Part shown: positions 8,647 to 17,782 of the stretch, one piece after another
Position numbering within the stretch: position 1 is the stretch's first letter
Layout of the letters: each line of letters opens with the position of its first letter
DNA from: Photobacterium alginatilyticum
Lineage (GTDB): Bacteria; Pseudomonadota; Gammaproteobacteria; Enterobacterales; Vibrionaceae
Assembly (NCBI RefSeq): GCF_009910675.1
Contig: NZ_RSEJ01000029.1
Location: forward strand, 1-64,000
Direction: 5' to 3'
DNA: 64,000 nt
Translations under genes and position numbers: made by a program
The notes under the pieces: model-generated
Told to the model about the DNA's origin: nothing
Seen by the model: only the letters and a program-made list of their open reading frames with translations
Databases searched by the model: none

Positions 8647-8980
8647 GCATTATCCTCCCGAAACATACACTTATAATCACTATCCATTGAAAAGTGGCAC
8701 CTCTGGCAGCTGGTGTCTACGGCTGCCAGCAGCAATGGCACTGTTTTTCGGCGCACTTCACTGCCAACAGCCCCGTTTTACACCCGGGCACGCGTGATTG
8801 TGCTCCCGGCAGACAGTTTTGCGGAAAGATGAAAGCGCAAGAGTGCCAACATTCGTTGCCAATCAGCAAAACTCGCATCATCTAATCCCGTCAGGTGCTA
8901 TTATTTGCGCTTTAAAATGACTAGAATTAGAGCAAATAAGCTACGTTAGTTTTCAGCACTGTCTATTTTTACGAGTACCT
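8647..8980. other. divergent intergenic region lysM / def
   Basis: This 334-base gap separates the leftward lysM cluster from the rightward def cluster and should contain both promoters. I see the lysM ribosome binding site but no promoter pair with good spacing on either strand. Short open frames here have no coding character. Confidence 0.5.
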
Positions 8981-9493
8981 ATGTCTGTATTGCAAGTATT
9001 AACATTCCCTGATGAGCGCCTGCGCACCGTCGCCAAGCCTGTTGAAGCCGTAACACCTGAGATCCAAAAAATTGTCGGCGACATGCTGGAAACCATGTAC
9101 GACGAAGAAGGCATTGGCCTGGCAGCGACTCAGGTTGATATCCATCAGCGTATCGTCGTGATCGATATTTCTGAAGAGCGCAATCAGCCAATGGTACTGA
9201 TCAATCCTGAGATCACCGAAAAGCGCGGTGAAGACGGAATTGAAGAAGGCTGTCTGTCTGTTCCGGGTGCACGAGCACTTGTGCCGCGTGCCGCGGAAGT
9301 ATCCGTCAAAGCCCTTGACCGCGACGGCAAAGAATTCACTTTCGACGCTGATGATTTACTCGCTATCTGCGTCCAGCACGAGCTGGATCACCTAGCCGGC
9401 AAACTGTTTGTTGACTACCTGTCGCCTCTGAAGCGTCAGCGCATCAAGCAAAAGCTAGAGAAAATTAAGCGTTTCAACGACAAGAACCAATAA
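8981..9493 (+). CDS. def: peptide deformylase
   Basis: Def removes the formyl group from nascent protein N termini. All three metal-site motifs are present: GIGLAATQ (about residue 44), EGCLSVPG (with the metal-binding Cys) and QHELDHL (two histidines and the catalytic Glu). It has 170 residues, as in E. coli. It starts the def-fmt-rsmB-trkA-trkH run, and fmt follows after 11 bases. The ribosome binding site before the ATG is weak. Confidence 0.98.
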   Translation: MSVLQVLTFPDERLRTVAKPVEAVTPEIQKIVGDMLETMYDEEGIGLAATQVDIHQRIVVIDISEERNQPMVLINPEITEKRGEDGIEEGCLSVPGARALVPRAAEVSVKALDRDGKEFTFDADDLLAICVQHELDHLAGKLFVDYLSPLKRQRIKQKLEKIKRFNDKNQ

Positions 9494-9504
9494 TCGAGGT
9501 TACC

Positions 9505-10449
9505 TTGAGCAAACCGTTACGTATTGTATTTGCTGGTACCCCAGACTTCGCCGCCCGTCACCTGGCGGCGTTGTTGTCTTCACAGCATGATGTTATTGCC
9601 GTCTATACTCAACCGGACCGTCCGGCAGGGCGCGGCAAAAAATTAACCGCCAGCCCGGTCAAGAATATTGCCCTTGAGCACGATATTCCGATTTACCAAC
9701 CGGCCTCGCTGCGCAATGCCGACGCTCAGCAGGAACTGGCAGCACTCAATGCAGATATCATGGTCGTCGTCGCATATGGCCTGCTGCTGCCAACAGAGGT
9801 GCTGGAAACACCGAAGCTGGGTTGTATTAATGTCCACGGGTCTATTTTGCCGCGCTGGCGTGGTGCTGCCCCGATCCAGCGCTCTATCTGGGCCGGCGAC
9901 ACAGAAACCGGTGTCACCATCATGCAGATGGACGAAGGGCTGGATACCGGCGATATGCTAAAAATTGCCACCCTGCCAATCGAGGCAAGCGATACCAGCG
10001 CCACTATGTATGAAAAACTGGCCGAGCTGGGTCCGGATGCACTGGTTGACTGTCTGACAGAGATTGCAGCTGGCACCGCCGTCGCCGAAAAGCAAAATGA
10101 CGAGCAGGCCAACTACGCCAAGAAGCTCAGCAAAGAAGAAGCCAAGATCGACTGGTCGATGGATGCAGCCGCTATTGAGCGCTGTATCCGTGCCTTTAAT
10201 CCTTGGCCGATGAGCTACTTTGCGGTTGCCGAGCAAAATGTCAAAGTGTGGCGAGCCGAAGTTGAGACCGACAACCAGGGCAAAGCACCTGGCACCATCC
10301 TCAGTGCCGACAAGCAAGGCATCCTGGTTGCGACGGGAGAGGGCGCACTGCGTCTTACCGAGCTGCAACCTCCAGGCAAAAAAGCCATGAAGGTGCAAGA
10401 TTTACTCAACTCGCGCCGTGACTGGTTCGAGCCCGGCACCGTACTGTAA
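9505..10449 (+). CDS. fmt: methionyl-tRNA formyltransferase
   Basis: Fmt formylates initiator Met-tRNA using 10-formyl-THF. The catalytic domain has IVFAGTPDFA, VVAYGLLLP, the HGSILPRWRGAAPIQ motif with catalytic Asn/His, and the MDEGLDTGDML segment; a C-terminal OB-like domain follows. It has 314 residues. The start codon is TTG at 9505, preceded by GAGG, and no ATG or GTG fits the family N terminus. It works in sequence with Def, the upstream gene: Fmt adds the formyl group that Def later removes. Confidence 0.97.
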   Translation: MSKPLRIVFAGTPDFAARHLAALLSSQHDVIAVYTQPDRPAGRGKKLTASPVKNIALEHDIPIYQPASLRNADAQQELAALNADIMVVVAYGLLLPTEVLETPKLGCINVHGSILPRWRGAAPIQRSIWAGDTETGVTIMQMDEGLDTGDMLKIATLPIEASDTSATMYEKLAELGPDALVDCLTEIAAGTAVAEKQNDEQANYAKKLSKEEAKIDWSMDAAAIERCIRAFNPWPMSYFAVAEQNVKVWRAEVETDNQGKAPGTILSADKQGILVATGEGALRLTELQPPGKKAMKVQDLLNSRRDWFEPGTVL

Positions 10450-10455
10450 TAACCC

Positions 10456-10482
10456 AAGCCAGTGCTTGCACTGGCTTTTCTT
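10456..10482 (+). terminator. terminator or attenuating hairpin between fmt and rsmB
   Basis: A nine-base perfect stem AAGCCAGTG / CACTGGCTT with a CTTG loop is followed by TTCTTTT. It lies 7 bases after the fmt stop and 90 bases before rsmB, so def-fmt can end here and rsmB may have its own promoter. Confidence 0.8.
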
Positions 10483-10571
10483 TTCCGCCAACGGAATCGA
10501 AACTATTCTGCCGCTAACGTGCCCGCTGAACCATCACGGTATGTTGACGGAAACAACTTCAGGAAATACGA

Positions 10572-11855
10572 ATGAATGTAAGAGCCGCTGCAGCCAAGGT
10601 GGTCTATCAGGTTGTTGATCAGGGCCAATCCCTTTCTAACGCTCTGCCTGCTGCCCAGCAAGATATCAGAGAACGTGACCATGCCCTGCTACAGGAAATC
10701 TGTTATGGCGTACTGCGCTGGCTTCCTCGCCTGGAATCGGTCACCAACCAGCTGATGGACAAACCACTCAAAGGCAAGCAACGGGTTTTCCATCACCTGA
10801 TCCTTGTCGGCCTGTACCAGCTCGGCTACATGCGTATTCCGGCCCATGCCGCCGTGGCAGAAACCGTGAATGCGACCAAGAACCTGAAAAAACCTCAACT
10901 TCGCGGTTTGATCAATGCCGTCCTGCGCAACTACCAGCGTCAGCAAGACAGCCTTGACGAACAATCACTCAGCCACGATGCCGGCAAATACGGCCATCCT
11001 GGCTGGCTGCTTAAACTGTTGAAACAAAGCTACCCGACGCAATTCGAATCGGTCGTTGACGCCAACAACACCAAGGCGCCAATGTGGCTGCGCGTCAACC
11101 GCCGTCACCACAGCCGTGATGAATACCGTGAGCTATTGGATGCCGAAGGCATTGCCACCGACCTCCATCCCGAGGCCCAGGATGCCCTTCGACTGCACAT
11201 CCCTTGTGATGTCAGCAAGCTGCCGGGGTTTGCCGACGGTTGGGTCTCGGTGCAAGATGCAGCGGCCCAGCTATCGGTAGAATACCTGGCCCCGCAAGCC
11301 GGCGAGCTGATCCTCGACTGCTGCGCGGCCCCCGGCGGCAAAACGGCCCATATCATGGAGCGCCAGCCCGAAACGCAAGTTGTTGCTATCGACTGCGACG
11401 AACAGCGTCTGGCCCGGGTACACGACAACCTGCAACGCCTGAAACTCGATGCCAAGGTTCTATGTGCCGATGCCCGCTACCCGGCGCAATGGTGGCAGGG
11501 CGAGCAATTCGACCGCATTTTGCTGGATGCCCCTTGCTCAGCCACCGGGGTGATCCGACGCCACCCGGACATCAAGTGGCTGCGCCGTGCCGATGACATT
11601 GAGGCACTGGCCCAACTGCAGGCAGAAATTGTCGATGCCATGTGGCAGCAGCTCAAGCCTGGCGGTACCCTAGTGTATGCGACGTGTTCAATCACCCCGC
11701 AGGAAAACAGCGAGCAGGTGAAGGCTTTCCTTGGCCGTACCAGTGATGCAAAGCTCATTGACAGCGACCCGGCCCAACCCGGTCGCCAGATCCTTCCCGG
11801 CGAGCACGATATGGACGGTTTTTACTACGCCGTCATACGTAAAGCCCTAATATAA
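10572..11855 (+). CDS. rsmB: 16S rRNA m5C967 methyltransferase
   Basis: RsmB (Sun/Fmu) methylates C967 of 16S rRNA. The N-terminal ~140 residues form a NusB-like RNA-binding domain (RAAAAKVVYQVVDQGQSLSNAL). The SAM-dependent domain shows CCAAPGGKTAHIM, DAPCSATGVIRRHPDIKW and the YATCSITPQENSEQV motif with the catalytic cysteine. It has 427 residues, close to E. coli RsmB (429). It lies immediately upstream of trkA, the conserved gammaproteobacterial arrangement. Confidence 0.97.
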   Translation: MNVRAAAAKVVYQVVDQGQSLSNALPAAQQDIRERDHALLQEICYGVLRWLPRLESVTNQLMDKPLKGKQRVFHHLILVGLYQLGYMRIPAHAAVAETVNATKNLKKPQLRGLINAVLRNYQRQQDSLDEQSLSHDAGKYGHPGWLLKLLKQSYPTQFESVVDANNTKAPMWLRVNRRHHSRDEYRELLDAEGIATDLHPEAQDALRLHIPCDVSKLPGFADGWVSVQDAAAQLSVEYLAPQAGELILDCCAAPGGKTAHIMERQPETQVVAIDCDEQRLARVHDNLQRLKLDAKVLCADARYPAQWWQGEQFDRILLDAPCSATGVIRRHPDIKWLRRADDIEALAQLQAEIVDAMWQQLKPGGTLVYATCSITPQENSEQVKAFLGRTSDAKLIDSDPAQPGRQILPGEHDMDGFYYAVIRKALI

Positions 11856-11946
11856 AAAACTAAGTCCTTCGAAATCAGAGGTTATGAATGTAGCCTCTGA
11901 CAAGAAACGTAGTAATCTAGGCAGAAAGAATCATCAGGCATATGCT

Positions 11947-13323
11947 ATGAAAATTATCATCCTTGGCGCAGGTCAGGTCGGTGGCACACTGGCGGAAAAC
12001 CTGGTCGGCGAGAATAACGACATCACCATCGTCGACAAAGATCCCGAGCGTCTTCGAGAATTGCAGGACAAGTACGATCTGCGAGTAGTACAAGGTTTTG
12101 CCAGCCACCCCCGTACCTTACGGGAAGCCGGTGCGCAGGATGCCGACATGCTGGTTTCGGTCACCAACTCCGACGAAACCAATATGATTGCCTGCCAGAT
12201 AGCCTTCACCCTGTTTAACACCCCGAACCGGGTCGCACGTATTCGCTCTCCGGAATACCTGAAAGAAAAAGAACACCTCTTCCAGTCCGATGCCGTGCCC
12301 GTCGATCACCTCATCGCTCCGGAAGAACTGGTCACCGGCTATATCGAACGCTTGATCGAATACCCGGGCGCCCTGCAGGTCGTCGGCTTTGCCGAAGACA
12401 AAGTCGGCCTGGTTGCCGTCAAGGCCTACTATGGCGGTCCGCTGGTCGGGAATGCCCTATCGGCCCTGCGCGAACATATGCCGCATGTCGATACCCGTGT
12501 CGCCGCCATTTTCCGCCAGGGACGACCAATCCGCCCGCGTGGGACTACCATTATCGAAGCCGATGACGAGGTCTTCTTCGTTGCAGCCAGCAACCATATC
12601 CGCTCGGTAATGAGTGAGCTGCAGCGACTGGAGAAGCCCTACAAGCGCCTGATGATCGTCGGCGGGGGTAACATCGGTGCCGGTCTGGCCCGCCGCCTGG
12701 AGCAGACCTACAGCGTCAAGCTGATCGAGCGTAATCCGGAGCGGGCAGAAAACTTGTCCGAGATGCTGGAAAATACCATAGTCTTCTGTGGTGACGCCTC
12801 GGATCAGGAACTGCTGAGTGAAGAGCATATCGAGCAAATCGATGTCTTCATTGCCGTGACCAATGACGACGAAGCCAACATTATGTCGGCGATGCTGGCC
12901 AAGCGGATGGGGGCCAAGAAAGTCATGGTGCTGATCCAGCGCGGGGCCTATGTCGATCTGGTACAGGGCGGTACCATCGATATTGCCATCTCGCCGCAGC
13001 AGGCAACCATCTCGGCACTCCTTACCCATGTGCGCAAAGCCGATATTGTCAACGTCTCGTCGCTACGCCGCGGTGCGGCAGAAGCCATCGAGGCCATTGC
13101 CCACGGTGACTCGAGCACCTCGAAAGTGGTCGGCAAGGCTATCGGCGATATCAAACTGCCACCGGGCACGACCATTGGTGCCGTGGTTCGTGGTGACGAA
13201 GTTCTGATCGCCCACGACCGAACCGTTATCGAGCAAGATGATCACGTTGTGATGTTCCTGGTCGACAAGAAATATATCCCAGACGTAGAACGCCTGTTCC
13301 AACCTAGTCCGTTCTTCCTGTAA
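11947..13323 (+). CDS. trkA: Trk potassium uptake NAD-binding protein TrkA
   Basis: TrkA is the cytoplasmic regulatory subunit that binds NAD(H)/ATP and gates TrkH. Two tandem RCK units are visible: the first Rossmann motif is GAGQVGGTLAENL near the N terminus, the second is GGGNIGAGLARRLE at about residue 238. I place the start at the ATG at 11947, giving 458 residues, exactly the E. coli length; the open frame extends 21 codons upstream (11884) into sequence with no family similarity. The stop codon is six bases before trkH. Confidence 0.96.
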   Translation: MKIIILGAGQVGGTLAENLVGENNDITIVDKDPERLRELQDKYDLRVVQGFASHPRTLREAGAQDADMLVSVTNSDETNMIACQIAFTLFNTPNRVARIRSPEYLKEKEHLFQSDAVPVDHLIAPEELVTGYIERLIEYPGALQVVGFAEDKVGLVAVKAYYGGPLVGNALSALREHMPHVDTRVAAIFRQGRPIRPRGTTIIEADDEVFFVAASNHIRSVMSELQRLEKPYKRLMIVGGGNIGAGLARRLEQTYSVKLIERNPERAENLSEMLENTIVFCGDASDQELLSEEHIEQIDVFIAVTNDDEANIMSAMLAKRMGAKKVMVLIQRGAYVDLVQGGTIDIAISPQQATISALLTHVRKADIVNVSSLRRGAAEAIEAIAHGDSSTSKVVGKAIGDIKLPPGTTIGAVVRGDEVLIAHDRTVIEQDDHVVMFLVDKKYIPDVERLFQPSPFFL

Positions 13324-13329
13324 AAAATT

Positions 13330-14775
13330 ATGGTCAATTACCGTCCCATTTTATTTGTTATAGGGCTGGTCTTATCCAAGATCGCCCTATTCATGTATGT
13401 ACCCACTCTGGTGGCCTTCTTTACCGGCACCGGTGGTTTCATCGACTTTGCTACTGCCGTCCTGCTCACCCACTCGGTGGCTTTCCTGTGCCTGACGTTT
13501 GGTCGTACGGCTGAGTTCAAATTGGGGGTCAGGGAGATGTTCCTGATCACCACCTTTGTGTGGACCATTGCCAGCGCCTTCGCCGCACTGCCGTTTGTGT
13601 TCATCAACCATATCAGCTTTACCGATGCCTATTTCGAGACCATGTCGGGGATCACCACCACCGGGTCCACCGTACTCAGCGGACTCGACACGATGGCCCC
13701 GAGTATTCTGCTGTGGCGTTCCACCCTGCAGTGGCTTGGCGGGATCGGGTTTATCGTCATGGGTGTTGCCATCCTGCCGATGCTCAACGTCGGTGGTATG
13801 CGGCTGTTCCAGACCGAGTCGTCAGACTGGTCAGATAAAAGCTCGCCGCGAACCAAGAGCGTGGCCAAGAATATCGTCAACGTCTACCTGATCCTGACCG
13901 GACTTTGCGTGATTGGCTACCAGCTCACCGGGATGAATACCTTCGATGCCATTAACCACGCTTTTACCACCTTGTCGACCGGCGGCTACTCGACCTCTGA
14001 CGGCTCGATGAACCACTTTTCCAACAGCGCCCACTGGGTCGCGATCGTGTTCATGTTTGCCGGAGGCCTGCCGTTTTTGTTGTTTGTCCAGGCATTGCGC
14101 AAGAAAGAACCGACGGCCTTACTGAGCGATGCCCAGGTGCGCGGCTTTACCCTGCTGGTGTTCTCCGCCGGGCTGGCCGTCGCCCTGTGGCTGACCTGGC
14201 AGCTCGATTACCGTTTTATCGATGCCTTCAGGGTGTCGCTGTTTAATATTATCTCGGTCGTAACCACGACCGGCTTCGGACTGGAAGACTTTACCGCCTG
14301 GGGCCCGTTCCCGACGATTATTTTTGCCTTCGTCATGCTGGTAGGCGGCTGCTCCGGCTCGACGGCCGGCGGGGTCAAAATCTTCCGTTTCCAGGTGGCC
14401 TTTGCCCTGCTGCGCAAGCAGATGATGCAGCTGATCCATCCGTCCGGCGTCTTTATCCAGCGCTATAACGGCCGACCGGTCACAGACGGTATCGTCCGCT
14501 CAGTGGTGGCCTTCGCCTTAACCTTCATCATTACCATTGTGATTGTTGCCGCAATCCTTGGCATGATGGGGCTCGATGCTATCACCAGTATTACCGGGGC
14601 TGTAACCGCCGTCGCCAATGTCGGACCGGGAATGGGAGAGGTCATTGGCCCGACCGGCAATTTTGCAACCTTGCCGGATATGGCCAAATGGACCCTGAGC
14701 TTTGGCATGTTGATGGGAAGACTGGAGATCCTGACCGTACTGGTGGTCTTCTTCCCGGCCTTCTGGCGTAACTAG
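13330..14775 (+). CDS. trkH: Trk potassium transporter membrane subunit TrkH
   Basis: TrkH is the potassium-translocating membrane subunit. The 481-residue protein is strongly hydrophobic with about ten to twelve membrane segments. It shows the four pore-loop signatures of the family: SGITTTGSTV, TTLSTGGYSTSDG, SVVTTTGFGLED and TAVANVGPGMGEVIG, each with the selectivity glycine. C-terminal GMLMGRLEILTVLVVFFPAFWRN is conserved. It is cotranscribed with trkA and ends at a strong terminator. Confidence 0.97.
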   Translation: MVNYRPILFVIGLVLSKIALFMYVPTLVAFFTGTGGFIDFATAVLLTHSVAFLCLTFGRTAEFKLGVREMFLITTFVWTIASAFAALPFVFINHISFTDAYFETMSGITTTGSTVLSGLDTMAPSILLWRSTLQWLGGIGFIVMGVAILPMLNVGGMRLFQTESSDWSDKSSPRTKSVAKNIVNVYLILTGLCVIGYQLTGMNTFDAINHAFTTLSTGGYSTSDGSMNHFSNSAHWVAIVFMFAGGLPFLLFVQALRKKEPTALLSDAQVRGFTLLVFSAGLAVALWLTWQLDYRFIDAFRVSLFNIISVVTTTGFGLEDFTAWGPFPTIIFAFVMLVGGCSGSTAGGVKIFRFQVAFALLRKQMMQLIHPSGVFIQRYNGRPVTDGIVRSVVAFALTFIITIVIVAAILGMMGLDAITSITGAVTAVANVGPGMGEVIGPTGNFATLPDMAKWTLSFGMLMGRLEILTVLVVFFPAFWRN

Positions 14776-14805
14776 TTACCCGCAGAAACCAATTACCTGT
14801 AGAAA

Positions 14806-14834
14806 CCAAAAGAGAGCCTGAGGCTCTCTTTTTC
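14806..14834 (+). terminator. terminator after trkH
   Basis: Perfect eight-base stem AGAGAGCC / GGCTCTCT with TGA loop at 14811-14829, preceded by A residues and followed by TTTT. It can also serve trhA on the other strand. Confidence 0.88.
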
Positions 14835-14851
14835 TATCGGCTGTATGCGCC

Positions 14852-15511
14852 CTAGACTGGTGTCACATAATAATAGACGGCCAAAAAGTGGCACACCGTT
14901 CCGCCCAGCACAAACACATGCCAAATCGCATGGTTATAGGGCAGGCGGTCATTAACATAAAAGATAACTCCCAGCGAATAGATCACCCCGCCGAGTCCCA
15001 GCAGCACCAACCCGCCTGTCGATAGTGACAGCGCCAGCGGGTAGACCGCCACCAGCGCCAGCCATCCCATCACCAGATAGGTTGCCAGCGACAGGCGCTT
15101 GAACCGGTAGACAAAGGCTATCTTCAGCACAATACCAGCCAATGCAATGGCCCAGATCACGGTCATCAGGCCAATAGCCAGCGGGGTGCGCAGCGAGATC
15201 AGCAGGAAAGGGGTATAGGTACCGGCGATCAGCAAATAAATCGCGCAGTGATCAAAGGTTTTAAGCGCGCGCTTGGCTCGCTCAAACGGGATGGCGTGAT
15301 ACAGCGTCGATGCCAGGTAGAGCAAAATCATACTGCCACCATAGATGCTCAGGCTGGTAATGCTCAGCGCATCCGCATTGGCCTCGATAGCCTGGTTGAG
15401 CAGCAATACCAGGCCCACGATGCCAAAAATCATGCCCAAGCCATGGCTCACGCTGTTTGCCACTTCTTCTGCCACAGAATATCCGGGGTCTGACGCCATA
15501 CTCTTAGCCAT
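14852..15511 (-). CDS. trhA: hemolysin III / PAQR family membrane protein TrhA
   Basis: This 219-residue integral membrane protein has seven predicted membrane segments and the family motifs NSVSHGLGMIFG near residue 17, LYHAIPF, DHCAIYLLIAGTYTPF and NHAIWHVFVLGG near the C terminus, which supply the conserved Ser/His/Asp metal site. E. coli YqfA/TrhA is the homologue; the family affects membrane lipid homeostasis, and the old hemolysin name need not mean toxin activity. A perfect palindrome upstream (15568-15585) resembles a FabR operator. The ATG has an AAGGA site nine bases upstream. Confidence 0.9.
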   Translation of the reverse strand: MAKSMASDPGYSVAEEVANSVSHGLGMIFGIVGLVLLLNQAIEANADALSITSLSIYGGSMILLYLASTLYHAIPFERAKRALKTFDHCAIYLLIAGTYTPFLLISLRTPLAIGLMTVIWAIALAGIVLKIAFVYRFKRLSLATYLVMGWLALVAVYPLALSLSTGGLVLLGLGGVIYSLGVIFYVNDRLPYNHAIWHVFVLGGTVCHFLAVYYYVTPV

Positions 15512-15567
15512 CCACTGTTGTCCTTACTAGAGTTAAAACTCAATAGATAGCTAGTATGGCACAGTTT

Positions 15568-15585
15568 AGCTTACAGGTGTAAGCT
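15568..15585 (-). promoter_or_regulatory. FabR-like operator upstream of trhA
   Basis: The 18-base perfect palindrome AGCTTACAGGTGTAAGCT lies 57 bases upstream of the trhA start. It matches the E. coli FabR operator form AGCGTACACGTGTTCGCT at about 14 of 18 positions. In E. coli the trhA homologue yqfA has been predicted to carry a FabR site. A weak -35 (TTACAC) is embedded in the palindrome. Confidence 0.6.
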
Positions 15586-15644
15586 GAAATTCCAATTCAG
15601 TCCCGGCCTGACGCAAGCCGCCCGGATTCGCCCCAGCGTTCTTG

Positions 15645-16433
15645 TCAGGTCGTCTGATCAAGATAGTCGAGTATCAGCTCTCCCGCCTGTTGCGGACAGG
15701 TCGTGGCCGGTACATGGTATTGCCGCTTAAGCTCGCCACGACCGAGGAAGCCAGACAACATACCGGACAAACCATTCAGTCGCCGATCGACCTCGAACCA
15801 TAGCTGCAGGCCGTCGCTGTCGCGGTAGGCAACGACTTCCAGCTCTCGCCAGCGGCCGTGAAACGGGCCGGACACCGGCACAAACTCAAACTCCTGGACA
15901 AAAGGCAGCTCAAAGCCATCAGCCGCCTCGCACTCGACCTGCCGGATCCGCAGGCCGGCTTGCTCCAGCGCGGTAAACACACCGTCCATCAAGGGATCCG
16001 GGCGAACCGTCAAGATATCTTTATCCTTGGGATCGAATGCCAGCGGAATATCCAGATGGGTTTCCAGCCAGACCTTGGCATCACCGATGGTAATAGGGGT
16101 ATTCAACGGCAGTGCCAGTTCGGCGTCGAACAGGCGTTCCTCGCCGGCTTCGATGGTAAACGCCTCGGGCAGAGACCAGGTTGCCAGCGTGCAGGTCTGG
16201 CTGACTTTCTCGGTGCGGTGCTGGCTGTCGCCCCGGCTTGATGCTACTTCTTCTTCATAGCGGCAGCACAGGAACAAATGGATATTACTGACCGCCTGCG
16301 CAGTCTCTCCACCATGAACATGGATAGACACAGGCAGGGTTTCTCCGGGGATCAACACATCACGCTGCAAAACAGTATCGACTTTCGCCGCCCCGATCCC
16401 AAGGCTGGCGAGACTTTTACGAAACAAAGACAT
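15645..16433 (-). CDS. sporulation-control Spo0M-like protein
   Basis: This 262-residue cytoplasmic protein belongs to the Spo0M family: SLFRKSLASLGIGAAKVDTVL at the N terminus, then IPGETLPVSIHVHGG, followed by an arrestin-like beta-sandwich. The name comes from Bacillus; in a non-sporulating Vibrionaceae it must have another role. Arrestin-like folds suggest protein-protein interaction. It is transcribed leftward alone, after the terminator of the GntR regulator. No signal peptide or membrane segment is seen. Confidence 0.85.
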   Translation of the reverse strand: MSLFRKSLASLGIGAAKVDTVLQRDVLIPGETLPVSIHVHGGETAQAVSNIHLFLCCRYEEEVASSRGDSQHRTEKVSQTCTLATWSLPEAFTIEAGEERLFDAELALPLNTPITIGDAKVWLETHLDIPLAFDPKDKDILTVRPDPLMDGVFTALEQAGLRIRQVECEAADGFELPFVQEFEFVPVSGPFHGRWRELEVVAYRDSDGLQLWFEVDRRLNGLSGMLSGFLGRGELKRQYHVPATTCPQQAGELILDYLDQTT

Positions 16434-16529
16434 AACGACTCCTCACTCCTGTAGCAAGCTATGAAACAGGTTTATAGTGCAGCGAATAGCATTATGCTGC
16501 AAGGAGTAACCGGAGATAAAACCAGGAAC

Positions 16530-16560
16530 AAAAAGCGGAGCCTGGGCTCCGCTTCAAAAA
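16530..16560 (-). terminator. terminator after the FadR-type regulator
   Basis: A nine-base perfect stem AAGCGGAGC / GCTCCGCTT (16533-16541 and 16546-16554) with a CTGG loop is followed on the minus strand by a T-rich run. It closes the regulator gene and separates it from spo0M. Confidence 0.82.
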
Positions 16561-16580
16561 GTCACTCGGTTTATTTCAGC

Positions 16581-17258
16581 TTATTTCAGCAATTCGATCG
16601 TTGCCTGACGGGCAGCCTCGGGATCCCGGGCCATAATGCCGTCCACGATCCGTTGATGGATGTCCAGCTTGAGAACCCGGTCACGGGTAATGATCCTAAA
16701 ATAGCTTTCAAAAACCGCCTTGAACAAATTGCCGAACGGGCTGATAAAGTGGTTGCCCGAGGCAAAATAAATCAGCTGATGATATCGGGTATCGACTTCA
16801 ATCCATTTTTCCTGATCAAACGTCTCGCCCAGTTTATACATCTCATCCATTAGCGACTGCAGTTCTTCACGATCCTCATCGCTGGCATGAATGGCCGTTA
16901 GTGCCGCCGCCTCCGGTTCCAGGGTCATACGAACCTGCTGGAATTCATTTACCAGTTCCGTGTGATGATCGAAGCTCAGCCAGGCAAGCAAATCCTGATC
17001 CAAATAGTTCCAGTTTTTTTTCGGCAGCACCCGGGTGCCGATCCGTGGGCGGGGAAGTACCATCCCCTTGGCCGCCAGCATTTTGATCGCTTCGCGTACT
17101 GCTGTCCGGCTCACGCCATACATTTCGCCCAATTCCACTTCTCCCGGCAAAATATCACCAGGAACCGTTTCTCCACGTAAAATCCGCTGGCCAATCGACT
17201 CTGCCAGTTTATAAGATAAATTACGGTTGGTGACCAACCGCTGCTGTTCCCGTTCCAT
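16581..17258 (-). CDS. FadR subfamily GntR-type transcriptional regulator
   Basis: The 225-residue protein has an N-terminal winged-helix domain (residues ~12-78; LGEMYGVSRTAVREAIKMLAAKGMV) and a C-terminal FCD ligand domain with the metal-binding pattern D-x3-H (DTRYHQLI), then H near IHQRIVDGI. The linker WNYLDQDLLAWL resembles the galactonate and uronate repressors of the family (DgoR-like). No sugar-acid catabolic operon lies beside it, so the target is elsewhere or not recognised. The 3' end is terminated separately. Ligand specificity cannot be read from the sequence. Confidence 0.88.
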   Translation of the reverse strand: MEREQQRLVTNRNLSYKLAESIGQRILRGETVPGDILPGEVELGEMYGVSRTAVREAIKMLAAKGMVLPRPRIGTRVLPKKNWNYLDQDLLAWLSFDHHTELVNEFQQVRMTLEPEAAALTAIHASDEDREELQSLMDEMYKLGETFDQEKWIEVDTRYHQLIYFASGNHFISPFGNLFKAVFESYFRIITRDRVLKLDIHQRIVDGIMARDPEAARQATIELLK

Positions 17259-17577
17259 TCAGTCCCTCCCGGGCTATTTTTTATAATAGTTGCCAGCTAC
17301 GCGCATTAGACCACAAAGCTCCTGCCGAGAAACAGCTTATCTTCACAGATGCCGATTCAACTAACATTTTATTGCTTTAGACCCGCCGAATGCGGCCTGA
17401 AGCGCAATTTTTATTGGTTACTTTTCGCTCGACATCACAATCGCTTACTGCTATTCTCCCGGCGAAAAATATACAACCAGACCAATATCTCCGCACAGGA
17501 TCGGTTTTGCCAGCAAGAATAACGGCGGAGATATTTCGATTAATTTGGCCACGGATGCGCCTGACAATAGGTGAACC
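17259..17577. other. intergenic region upstream of small ORF candidate
   Basis: This 319-base stretch between the FadR-type regulator and the small ORF candidate should hold the regulator's promoter. Short frames on both strands overlap each other and none looks coding. I see no RNA gene that I recognise. Confidence 0.4.
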
Positions 17578-17763
17578 ATGCGTCCAGCATCTCCCGTCAG
17601 GTATGTAAGTACCCCTCGTAGTCCCTCTCGTTTGCGTGCAACCTCCCATGCGCCGACATTCAAGGCCAGGAAAGCGCCACAGCATGTCGCCGAGGTCCAT
17701 ACAATAACGACTGCAGAGCCCGTCATTGCCCAGCAATGTGCTGATAACGAGCAGGCAGCATAG
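17578..17763 (+). CDS. candidate small basic protein, unknown
   Basis: A 61-codon frame begins with an ATG preceded by AGGTG at a usable spacing and ends with TAG 19 bases before a strong rightward terminator (17783-17808). The predicted peptide is rich in Arg, Pro, Ser and Ala with no membrane segment or known motif. Competing frames on the other strand cover the same bases, so coding is unproven; the terminator could instead close a small RNA or untranslated transcript. I do not recognise a family. Confidence 0.25.
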   Translation: MRPASPVRYVSTPRSPSRLRATSHAPTFKARKAPQHVAEVHTITTAEPVIAQQCADNEQAA

Positions 17764-17782
17764 ACTCACTGCGTTCAATACC

